Shown one piece after another: positions 1-7,169 of a stretch of 14,903 nt of DNA. Under the pieces are notes generated by a model that saw nothing but the letters and a program-made list of their open reading frames with translations, had not been told where the DNA came from and ran no database searches. The stretch spans positions 1 through 14,903 of the forward strand of contig JAOXYC010042232.1 of NCBI GenBank assembly GCA_028565715.1. The letters run 5' to 3'. A program made the position numbers and the translations under genes. Positions within the stretch are counted from its first letter, which is position 1; every line of letters starts with the position of its first letter. Origin of the DNA: Phoronis pallida (taxonomy: Eukaryota > Phoronida > Phoronidae).

Positions 1-84
1 GTTTAAAATTTTTACTTTATTTAAATCAAATTTAATACATTTTTTACTTAAAATATACAATATAAATAAATATTTAATATATAA

Positions 85-1716
85 TTAATTATTATCATCA
101 ATAATTTCATTCATTACTATATCTACTGTTTCTTCTTCATTTTTTTTCATATTAATTTTATATATTTTTTCATAAGATATAATAATTTCATCAGTATAGT
201 CTTTAGGGTATATAAGATATATTTTCATATTAGGCTTTAATGATTTAATTGTCTTAATAATTTGGACTAATTCTTCTTTTTCAATATTATTAATAATTAC
301 ACATTTAGTTTTATCAAGATTAATAATTTTATATGTATCTGAGAATCTTGCATCCATAAAGAAATATCCTTTATTATCAGCATTAATTACATTATCAAGC
401 TTATTATCTATAACAACAGCATTATGTAATAAATAACCAAGCCTATTTGCTATTTCAATAGAAATATTATTTACTCCCACTATAAGAGTATATTCTTGCA
501 TATCTGCAATACATACTCTAGCAGCATAATTAGCAACTCCTGTAGTTCTAATTCTAATATTATTAAGTATATTATCAATTAATAAATATATATATTTTGT
601 TACTAACATAGAAAGTATAGTAACACACATAAGAACTACAGCATTATGTCCTGTTATATTTAATAGAACAATTAAGAATACTGTCATTTCACTAAATGGT
701 AATAATAAAATTGCAGTCCTTAACATACTTTCTCTATCTTTAAAACAGAAACTTAAAAATGTATACATAAATAAATATTTAATAATTGAAAATATAATAA
801 ATATTTCTAAAATATGTTTTATAGAATTAATTAAATGTGTATATTCTATTGTAGATCCACATGAAATAAATAAGTCACATATAAAATATTCTTGTATTGT
901 TGATAAAATATATTCATACTTTGTAAAAAAATTTTTAATTAAAATTCCAAAAAATAGTATTGTTACTTCTGCAGGTAAATGAAAAATATCAAGTAAATGA
1001 GCAAATACATATATAATTGATATTAATCCAATAAAAATAAATATACGTATTTCTCTATCTTGTTTATTAAAATAGTCACAGCATGCTTCAAAATATTCAC
1101 GTAGAAAATAAGACATAGTAATAGCAGATATAATCATTATAGATGTTTTTAAATATATTTGATAGTTTGCATATCCTGTTTTTGCTAATAAAATAAGTAT
1201 AATTCCAATAAAATCTTGAGCAACAGTTCCAACTAAAGCAAGTTTACCATGTAAAGTATGTGATAAGTCTTCATTATCAATTAAGTTTTGACATACTATT
1301 GTAGAAGAAAGACACATAGATGTACTAACAATAAATGCAGATAATGTATCAATATTAATTATTTGCTTTAAAATAATAGTACAAATAATACCGCAACTTA
1401 GTGTTGCAAATACTATCATAACAATGCTTTTTATGTATTTTTTTAAATTTTTAGTATCTATATGCATTCCTGCTTTTAACATAGTTAAGAGTATACCATA
1501 ATCATTAGTTACAAAAAATTTACTTAACATTCCAAAACTTTTACAAGACATACCAAATATAAGGCCTAAAGAAAATGAGTCTATACCAATTATTTGTGAT
1601 ATTAATTTAATTAAAGACAAGAGTGATATCACACAAGCTAATATATACATAAAAAGAGTATTTATAAGAATAATATCATCTAATATATTTTTTATACATA
1701 GTATAATTAAATACAC
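85..1716 (-). CDS. Kef-type (CPA2 family) cation:proton antiporter with C-terminal RCK-like domain
   Basis: Integral inner-membrane protein that probably exchanges K+ or Na+ for protons. About a dozen hydrophobic segments fill residues 1-390. The signature of the Kef/CPA2 exchanger domain is visible: an SSTIV stretch, then LIDNEDLSHTLHGKLALVG and a Gln-Asp pair at Q167-D168 in a membrane helix, matching the HGRLAL...QD region of KefB/KefC. A Rossmann-like RCK/TrkA-N domain follows from about residue 410 (YTLIVGVNN), but its glycine-rich nucleotide loop is degenerate, since the usual GxGxxG reads GVNNIS. At 543 residues it is somewhat shorter than enteric KefB/C (about 600). The start is uncertain: GTG at 1716 leaves 39 bases to the divergent bL33 gene, while ATG at 1650 (residue 23) would begin directly in the first membrane helix, as in many relatives. 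The family is clear; ion specificity and ligand control cannot be read. Confidence 0.85.
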   Translation of the reverse strand: MYLIILCIKNILDDIILINTLFMYILACVISLLSLIKLISQIIGIDSFSLGLIFGMSCKSFGMLSKFFVTNDYGILLTMLKAGMHIDTKNLKKYIKSIVMIVFATLSCGIICTIILKQIINIDTLSAFIVSTSMCLSSTIVCQNLIDNEDLSHTLHGKLALVGTVAQDFIGIILILLAKTGYANYQIYLKTSIMIISAITMSYFLREYFEACCDYFNKQDREIRIFIFIGLISIIYVFAHLLDIFHLPAEVTILFFGILIKNFFTKYEYILSTIQEYFICDLFISCGSTIEYTHLINSIKHILEIFIIFSIIKYLFMYTFLSFCFKDRESMLRTAILLLPFSEMTVFLIVLLNITGHNAVVLMCVTILSMLVTKYIYLLIDNILNNIRIRTTGVANYAARVCIADMQEYTLIVGVNNISIEIANRLGYLLHNAVVIDNKLDNVINADNKGYFFMDARFSDTYKIINLDKTKCVIINNIEKEELVQIIKTIKSLKPNMKIYLIYPKDYTDEIIISYEKIYKINMKKNEEETVDIVMNEIIDDNN

Positions 1717-1755
1717 TAATTATATTATATTTTAATAAATAAAAATGAAAATAAT

Positions 1756-1941
1756 ATGGCAAAGAAAAAGAAGAAATTAATATACACAAGAATTTATAGT
1801 ACAGAAAACACAGGAGTGTATTATCTAATAAGAACATCAAAAGCTGAAAGAGATTCAGGAAAAATAAATTCTAGACTTAAGTATGATAGAAAAAAAATGG
1901 CAAGAGTGCTTTTTTCTCATAAAAGTAAATCAAAAAAGTAA
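1756..1941 (+). CDS. rpmG: 50S ribosomal protein bL33
   Basis: Small basic protein of the large ribosomal subunit, near the E site. The 61-residue product has the bL33 layout: a lysine-rich start (MAKKKKK), a first strand ending in a STENTGVYY block that matches the STAGTGxFY signature, a basic middle (KINSRLKYDRKKMAR for the family's KLxLRKYDPVVRK) and a VLFSHKSK end matching HVLFKEAKIK. No zinc-binding CxxC pairs are present, so it is the cysteine-free form common in proteobacteria. The usual PVV before RKH is replaced by KKM, a sign of fast evolution. ATG at 1756 is preferred. An ATG at 1745 is out of frame, and no ribosome-binding sequence is visible. The gene stands alone on its strand, divergent from the antiporter and convergent with the ParA-like gene. 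Confidence 0.88.
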   Translation: MAKKKKKLIYTRIYSTENTGVYYLIRTSKAERDSGKINSRLKYDRKKMARVLFSHKSKSKK

Positions 1942-1965
1942 CTAAAATAGTATTATATTTTAGTT
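1940..1965. terminator. Perfect AT hairpin between two convergent genes, candidate bidirectional terminator
   Basis: A perfect 10-base-pair inverted repeat, AACTAAAATA / TATTTTAGTT, surrounds the 6-base loop GTATTA. It begins inside the bL33 stop codon and lies about 30 bases from the end of the convergent ParA-like gene. A T-rich stretch follows on the plus strand to about 1983. The stem is mostly A-T and so weak. Its placement between convergent genes supports termination on either strand; in so AT-rich a genome, chance palindromes are also expected. Confidence 0.45.
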
Positions 1966-1994
1966 TATTAAATTTAAATTTTTAATAGTAGTTT

Positions 1995-2717
1995 TTATAT
2001 TCCACTATCAACAATAACATTTATATTATTCATCATTATATCCACAGATTCAGATTTTCTATTTATAGAATCATTTGGAATTTCTTCAAAAGGTTTAATT
2101 GAAATATGTGCTTCAGGGAATTTAGATTTAATTTGTTGTGCAATTTCATCATTATATATTTTATAAAAAATACAACTTAATAACTTTGATGATCCTGAAA
2201 CTTTTTTAATAGATTCAATAATATCGTCAATTTTTTGAGATTCATCAATAAATATTAAAACATGATCTACTTGAAATTCTGTACATATAGTTTCACTTTT
2301 ATATATAACTAATGTAGATTCAAATACATTAATATTCATACTTTCTGCATACAAATCAGATATTGATATAGATTCTTGTCCTTCATACTTTGATTTAAGC
2401 ATATCTGTAAACTTTGTAGTTTCTTGAATAATACTTTGATCTTCAGAAGAATTTTCAGAAGGGCCTGTTTTACCAGATTCGGGATCTATGTATGGTATAT
2501 CATCAACTCTATTAAGATCAACTTTTGTTGAACGATAAATAATAGTTTTATCAATAAATTTTTTTCTAACTTGAGTAAACACATGTTTGAAATTTACATC
2601 ATTACTAGAATCTAAAACTAAAATTTTCTTTTTTGTATATAAATAATATGAGATTAATGTAACTAGACCCATATCACCAAAAAAATTACCTGAAAGAATA
2701 CATGCTATTTTCTTCAT
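1995..2717 (-). CDS. Degenerate ParA/MinD-like (P-loop ATPase outline) protein, possibly non-catalytic
   Basis: Function not established. From ATG at 2717 the product has 240 residues and opens with MKKIACILSG, a variable loop, then SYYLYTKKKILVLDSSND. This has the strand-loop-helix-strand outline of ParA/MinD/CobQ ATPases, whose second strand reads VLLIDLDPQ. The loop that should hold the deviant Walker A (KGGxGKT) reads NFFGDMGLVT, with no lysine, so ATP binding of the usual kind looks lost. Later strands (DHVLIFID, LLSCIFYKIYN) and the helix EIAQQIKSKFPEA followed by ISIKPFEEIP fit the C-terminal half of the fold. A polar, low-complexity insert lies around residues 75-100. A longer reading from TTG at 2744 exists, but ATG at 2717 starts exactly where the fold starts. 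It is the last gene of the minus-strand run, 67 bases after the 74-residue gene. The match is structural in outline only, so an unrelated protein remains possible. Confidence 0.5.
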   Translation of the reverse strand: MKKIACILSGNFFGDMGLVTLISYYLYTKKKILVLDSSNDVNFKHVFTQVRKKFIDKTIIYRSTKVDLNRVDDIPYIDPESGKTGPSENSSEDQSIIQETTKFTDMLKSKYEGQESISISDLYAESMNINVFESTLVIYKSETICTEFQVDHVLIFIDESQKIDDIIESIKKVSGSSKLLSCIFYKIYNDEIAQQIKSKFPEAHISIKPFEEIPNDSINRKSESVDIMMNNINVIVDSGI

Positions 2718-2784
2718 AAAATGTTTATAGATATAATAAAACAAAAAGAATTATTATAGAAAGTAAAAATTAATTCTTTATTTA

Positions 2785-3009
2785 TTAATTGGGGTATTTA
2801 CAATAAATAGTTTCAGATACTATTGGTTTATCCTTACCATATTCTTGTTTTTTATTATCTTTATTGATTTCTTTATTATCTTGTACTAAATTATTATCAT
2901 ATAGGATAGAACAATAATAAGTACCTTTTTTTGTTGTTTCTACTTTATTGTCTTTTTTTCTATTATTTATTTTTTTCAATAATGCATTAAGTCTACTATT
3001 ATCTGTCAT
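2785..3009 (-). CDS. Small lysine- and asparagine-rich hypothetical protein
   Basis: Not recognised. The 74-residue product starts at an ATG with the same TTAATATG context as its upstream neighbour. It is highly charged: the N-terminal third is basic (LLKKINNRKKDNK), the middle rich in Asn, Asp and Lys, and there are two cysteines (in TYYCSIL and near the C-terminus in IYCKYPN). There is no signal peptide or membrane segment. It lies between the 1346-residue gene (66 bases upstream) and the ParA-like gene (67 bases downstream) on the same strand, so co-transcription is plausible. Its start context and fit into a tight run favour a real gene. Without homologues a chance open frame cannot be excluded. 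Confidence 0.5.
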   Translation of the reverse strand: MTDNSRLNALLKKINNRKKDNKVETTKKGTYYCSILYDNNLVQDNKEINKDNKKQEYGKDKPIVSETIYCKYPN

Positions 3010-3075
3010 ATTAATATTAAGAAATTTAGATAATTATAAAATATAGGTAAATAAAAAAAATATTTTTATAATAAA

Positions 3076-6000
3076 TTATTTATTAAAAAATGGTATTAAA
3101 ATTGGAGCAATAATATATAATGCACTAGGTATTACTCTTACTCCTTTACTTACTTGTATTACTTCTTCTTCCTCTATCTTTTCTCCAGAAAATAAAACTA
3201 GATCTTTCTTAAGAAGAGAATTATCTTCTATATTTATAACAGTCATATCTTTTGTATATCCAGCTTGTCTATAATATGTAGTAAGATCATAAAATGATTT
3301 AAATGTAGACAACATAAGAGGATCATTTTCAGATATCTCTAATTTACGAATATAATTATTATAGCTTCCATGTGTTTTACTTAATAATTCAATATTTGTA
3401 CTAGATATATATGAAGAAAATACATCTACTAATAATCTAGTAAATTCACTACTACTTAAATTATAGTCAAAATTATAAATATGTTTATCAAAGTAATCAA
3501 ATATATATTTGTTAATATCAGATTGTTTATTTATACCTTGTAAACTATTTATTTGATTAAAGACATTATCCATATGTTCTTTAAACTTTTTAATTATTAA
3601 TAAATTATTTTTGTCATTATTAGGTATATATGGAAGTATTTCTATTTTATCTGGCTCTATTGTTGTTTCAGTAGGAGTTATAGTAGTAGTTCCTAATGAA
3701 TTAGTAGTAGTTCTTAATGAATTAGTAGTAGTTCTTAATGAATTATTTAATAATGGATTTGTATACAAATTATTTGATGTTGTTGTTGACGGTGTAGATA
3801 TTTTTACATCATAATCCATTCTTTTATTTTTCATTTCATCACTAATATAATGTTTATCATGCATAGTTAATAAATCTAAAATTACATCAAATAATATTCT
3901 ATTATATTTATCTTTAGCTCTTAATAAATATGGAATTTTAATTATCTCTCTTTTATAAGCTATTTGATCTTCTGATGTTTTTACAGCATTAAGTAGAGAT
4001 AATCCATTTAATTTAGTTCCTATTGTTTCAGAAGAATTTAAATGTGAGTCTGGAACATAAAATTGATTTGAGCCTTGTAATACACCTAAATAATCTAATT
4101 GATATAATTCATATGTATTATTAGGATTGTTATCATTTAAACTATATACTTTTTGATTGTGTGTATATGTTGCAGGGAATACTGCATTAATTTCAAATAA
4201 ACGAGTTTTAGGAATCATTGAAATTACTTCATGTAAAACATATGGGTGTTCTTTTAACTCAGCAAAAAAATGTATTCTTACTTCATCTGTAAGTATATGT
4301 TTTATTTCATCTTTAGTTTTTAAGTATTTAACATTAGAGTTAAGTAAAGCTAAAAATTTCTTTTCTTGATCAACTATCTTTAATGCTTCTGCATAATCTT
4401 TTTCTCTATTTTCATTAGCTTTTTGAATTAATAGATCTGCACGATTTTTTAAGAATTGATAAAATCTATTTTTTTTCTTTATTTCATAATCATCATGGAT
4501 TATTAATGCCTTACTTAATTCATAACTATTAGTTAAAGATTGATATTTTTTTGCATGATCATCAATTGCATCAGTAACTTTTTCTAAAGATAATTTTAAT
4601 ATTTGAGATAATTCATCTTCTTTAGCTTTAATTTGATCTCGTGTAGCAAGTTGACTTTTAAGTATATTTATTCCTTCTGTAATTCTTTTAGAAGCATTCA
4701 TCATTATTGTTTCTTGTTCACTAGCAATTTCTTGAGCTTTATTATAAGATTCTGATATTTCTCTACTATATTCACTAGATAAATCATTCAATAAATGCAT
4801 AGCTTCTATATTAAAATATTGTTCATATTCAGTTATATATGGGTTTTTATATATATATGTATTTTTTAATAAATTAAATTCTATAGAGCTAAATCTTTCA
4901 GCAGCACCTATTTGTGATTTTAGTCTACTAATATAATTATTTTTTTTAGACTCTATTTCAGCTAATTGTGTATTTATTGTTAAGTCATAAGTCATTTTTG
5001 TTAATCTATCTCTTATAGACGCAAGGCTGTCTGTAGTAGATAAGTTGAATCTTGTTATATCATCATTAACATTATTCAGCATTAACATAGCTGTTGAATT
5101 AACTTTAACTATATCAACAATAATGTTTCGAATTTCTTCATTTGTTAATTGATCAGTGTTTTTTAGAGCTGATATATCGTCTAATAAACTACTTGTTGTT
5201 TCATCTAATTGATCTAGTTCTTTTCTTATTGTTTCTCTATCTTTAATAAATGATAGATTTAAAGATAAAAGATTAAGATTTATAGCATTAAAATTATCAT
5301 TATTTCTAGATATTTGTTTATAAAAATTAGCTTGTAAGTCACTAATTGATTTTTCATTAGTATTCATTTTCTCTTCAGCTAAGCTAACACGACTACCTAG
5401 TTTACTAATTTCATTTTTATTTTTTGTAATATCTTGTCCTAATGTTTTTATAGAATCAGTATTAACAGTTATCAATCTAAAATTTTCTTTAGCTTGTAAT
5501 GATGTACTATCTAATTTTGATCTTAATAAATTTAAATTCTCTTCTATATCAGATATTCTACTTAATGATTGTGTATGACTTGATGATAATTGACTAGCTA
5601 TAAGATTAAAATTTGCTGCATTTTTTTCTGCTATTGCTCTAAGGTCACTTACTTCTGTTTTTAGAGACTGAGTAAATAAATCAAGATTATCTAATACAGC
5701 TTTTAATGAATTAAAGTTTGCAGTATCTGCATTTTTTAATTCATTGTATATATCGTTAGTTTTTAAATTTAATTTACTTACATCAGCTGTAATGCTATTT
5801 ATAAATTTTAAATGTGAATCTAACGTTCTGTCGTTTTCATATATATTTTTATAAATATCAGATATATCATTTTTATGTTCTGTTAATGTTGTTATATGAT
5901 TATTTAATGTATTACCATATTCGGTTAATTTAGATGTTTGGTTTGCAAACATCCTTCTATATAAGTCATTATCATAATATACATTATACAATATCGTAAA

Positions 6001-7116
6001 ACCATGCTCAGAAAAAGATTCAACAAACTCTTTATAAGTCATTATAGCTCTTTTAGAAATACCTGATTTCTTTGCTAAATCTCTTATTTCAGCTAATCTT
6101 AATAAATCTTCAATATTAATATCACTTAGGAAGTTTCTTAGAATTATTGAATTTTCGGTTATACTACTTAATGCTTTCTGTGAACTACTTTTAATTTTTA
6201 ATGATGAAGATATGTCTTGATCTAGTGTATATTCTATATTACCTAACATATTTAATAAATCACCTAATATATTAGTATTTTCTTCATTTAAACTACTAAT
6301 GACATTCTTTAGATTATCATCTTTACTAAGAGTAACTATATGTGCATAATATTTTTCAAGTAAAACTTTTAGCTCAGACAAAAATAAAGCTCCTCCACTA
6401 CCATTAGGGTTACATATAGCAAAATCAAATCTATCAAATACAAAAGAATAAACTATAGATTTAGGTTTTTTAAATACACCATTTTTATCATAAAAGCCTT
6501 GTGCATTAACAGCCCAATACATACCACCTGTTATAAAGTTATCACTATCTATTTCTACACTATCACATTCCTTCGGAATACTATAAGTACATTCTATAGG
6601 ATATTCTATTCCTTTGAACTGTTCATTTTTTTGATCTATAAGCTTTGTAGCAGCAAATTTATTATTTCCTATATCACATACTCCTACTTTAGGGCATGAA
6701 TTTAAAACTTTATTATTATATTCAAAAAAATTAATACCACTACCATCAGTTGTAAATGTATTTGGAGAAAATACATTTGCGCATGGTGTTAAAGCATGTG
6801 TACTATGTACAATAGTATTAAAATTTACATTACTACGAATTATTGTATCTTTGTCTACACAGGGTGGTCCATTAATATACTTTTGTTCTTGACATGATAA
6901 TAGTCTAATATATTTATCTGGTTTATCACAAATATCTGTTTTATTAATACCTGGATAACTATCTTCTACTTTTTGAAATATTGTACATACATTATCCATT
7001 GTTTCAACAAATGAATCTGGAAAGATTGTTCCATGCTTTCCTCCTTCAAATGACTGTATATCAATTTTAGTTGGGCCAAGTCCATTAGTAATTTTAGATG
7101 TTAATTCACCACTCAT
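3076..7116 (-). CDS. Large unknown protein: cysteine-containing N-terminal domain, long coiled coil, hydrophobic C-terminus
   Basis: Not recognised. The 1346-residue product falls into distinct parts. Residues 1-240 are glycine-, asparagine- and aromatic-rich, with all ten cysteines of the protein, a composition suited to a disulfide-bonded or metal-binding globular domain. Residues about 250-900 are a long run of heptad-like, Leu/Ile/Ser/Asn/Lys-rich sequence, strongly suggesting extended coiled coils. Residues about 940-1090 look globular. Residues 1124-1142 carry a Thr-rich linker with a 21-base tandem repeat. A mostly helical segment follows, and the last 21 residues end in a short hydrophobic tail (ALYIIAPILIPFF). 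There is no classical N-terminal signal peptide. ATG at 7116 sits in an AT-rich leader 53 bases after the 884-residue gene. The layout would suit a surface, tether or secreted factor of a host-associated bacterium, but this is inference; a cytoskeletal or filament role is also possible. Confidence 0.85.
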   Translation of the reverse strand: MSGELTSKITNGLGPTKIDIQSFEGGKHGTIFPDSFVETMDNVCTIFQKVEDSYPGINKTDICDKPDKYIRLLSCQEQKYINGPPCVDKDTIIRSNVNFNTIVHSTHALTPCANVFSPNTFTTDGSGINFFEYNNKVLNSCPKVGVCDIGNNKFAATKLIDQKNEQFKGIEYPIECTYSIPKECDSVEIDSDNFITGGMYWAVNAQGFYDKNGVFKKPKSIVYSFVFDRFDFAICNPNGSGGALFLSELKVLLEKYYAHIVTLSKDDNLKNVISSLNEENTNILGDLLNMLGNIEYTLDQDISSSLKIKSSSQKALSSITENSIILRNFLSDINIEDLLRLAEIRDLAKKSGISKRAIMTYKEFVESFSEHGFTILYNVYYDNDLYRRMFANQTSKLTEYGNTLNNHITTLTEHKNDISDIYKNIYENDRTLDSHLKFINSITADVSKLNLKTNDIYNELKNADTANFNSLKAVLDNLDLFTQSLKTEVSDLRAIAEKNAANFNLIASQLSSSHTQSLSRISDIEENLNLLRSKLDSTSLQAKENFRLITVNTDSIKTLGQDITKNKNEISKLGSRVSLAEEKMNTNEKSISDLQANFYKQISRNNDNFNAINLNLLSLNLSFIKDRETIRKELDQLDETTSSLLDDISALKNTDQLTNEEIRNIIVDIVKVNSTAMLMLNNVNDDITRFNLSTTDSLASIRDRLTKMTYDLTINTQLAEIESKKNNYISRLKSQIGAAERFSSIEFNLLKNTYIYKNPYITEYEQYFNIEAMHLLNDLSSEYSREISESYNKAQEIASEQETIMMNASKRITEGINILKSQLATRDQIKAKEDELSQILKLSLEKVTDAIDDHAKKYQSLTNSYELSKALIIHDDYEIKKKNRFYQFLKNRADLLIQKANENREKDYAEALKIVDQEKKFLALLNSNVKYLKTKDEIKHILTDEVRIHFFAELKEHPYVLHEVISMIPKTRLFEINAVFPATYTHNQKVYSLNDNNPNNTYELYQLDYLGVLQGSNQFYVPDSHLNSSETIGTKLNGLSLLNAVKTSEDQIAYKREIIKIPYLLRAKDKYNRILFDVILDLLTMHDKHYISDEMKNKRMDYDVKISTPSTTTSNNLYTNPLLNNSLRTTTNSLRTTTNSLGTTTITPTETTIEPDKIEILPYIPNNDKNNLLIIKKFKEHMDNVFNQINSLQGINKQSDINKYIFDYFDKHIYNFDYNLSSSEFTRLLVDVFSSYISSTNIELLSKTHGSYNNYIRKLEISENDPLMLSTFKSFYDLTTYYRQAGYTKDMTVINIEDNSLLKKDLVLFSGEKIEEEEVIQVSKGVRVIPSALYIIAPILIPFFNK
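3690..3745. repeat. 21-base tandem repeat, about 2.7 copies, inside the coiled-coil gene
   Basis: The unit TTCTTAATGAATTAGTAGTAG (minus strand codes TTT-NSLR/G-type repeats) occurs at 3690-3710 with one change, at 3711-3731, and partly at 3732-3745. It lies in frame in the 1346-residue gene and gives a Thr-rich linker, NSLRTTTNSLRTTTNSLGTTT. Copies are almost identical, so the array is either young or prone to slippage. Being a multiple of three, it can change length without breaking the frame. Confidence 0.85.
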
Positions 7117-7169
7117 ATTAATTTTTATATAATCTAATATGATTTATTATTTTTATAATAAAAAAGATT

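Noticed and set aside
1-84. Possible gene end or start at the left edge
   Set aside because: Minus-strand starts meet stop codons at once, and the plus-strand frame open from base 2 is short and compositionally like intergenic DNA.
3690-3745. CRISPR-like array
   Set aside because: The repeats are directly adjacent with no spacers, in frame inside a coding sequence.
3611-3814. Plus-strand open frame of 67 codons rich in Val and Leu repeats
   Set aside because: It is the antisense shadow of the 21-base repeat and Thr-rich linker of the 1346-residue gene on the other strand.
4157-4369. Plus-strand open frame of 70 codons
   Set aside because: It lies wholly antisense to the 1346-residue gene and shows no recognisable family.
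6499-6699. Plus-strand open frame of 66 codons with hydrophobic residues
   Set aside because: It is antisense to the cysteine-containing N-terminal region of the 1346-residue gene, a shadow of that coding sequence.
7143-7162. Inverted repeat TTTATTAT / ATAATAAA between the two giant genes as a terminator
   Set aside because: An 8-pair all-AT stem with no following T-tract on the minus strand; it is probably chance in such DNA and would break an apparently continuous operon.
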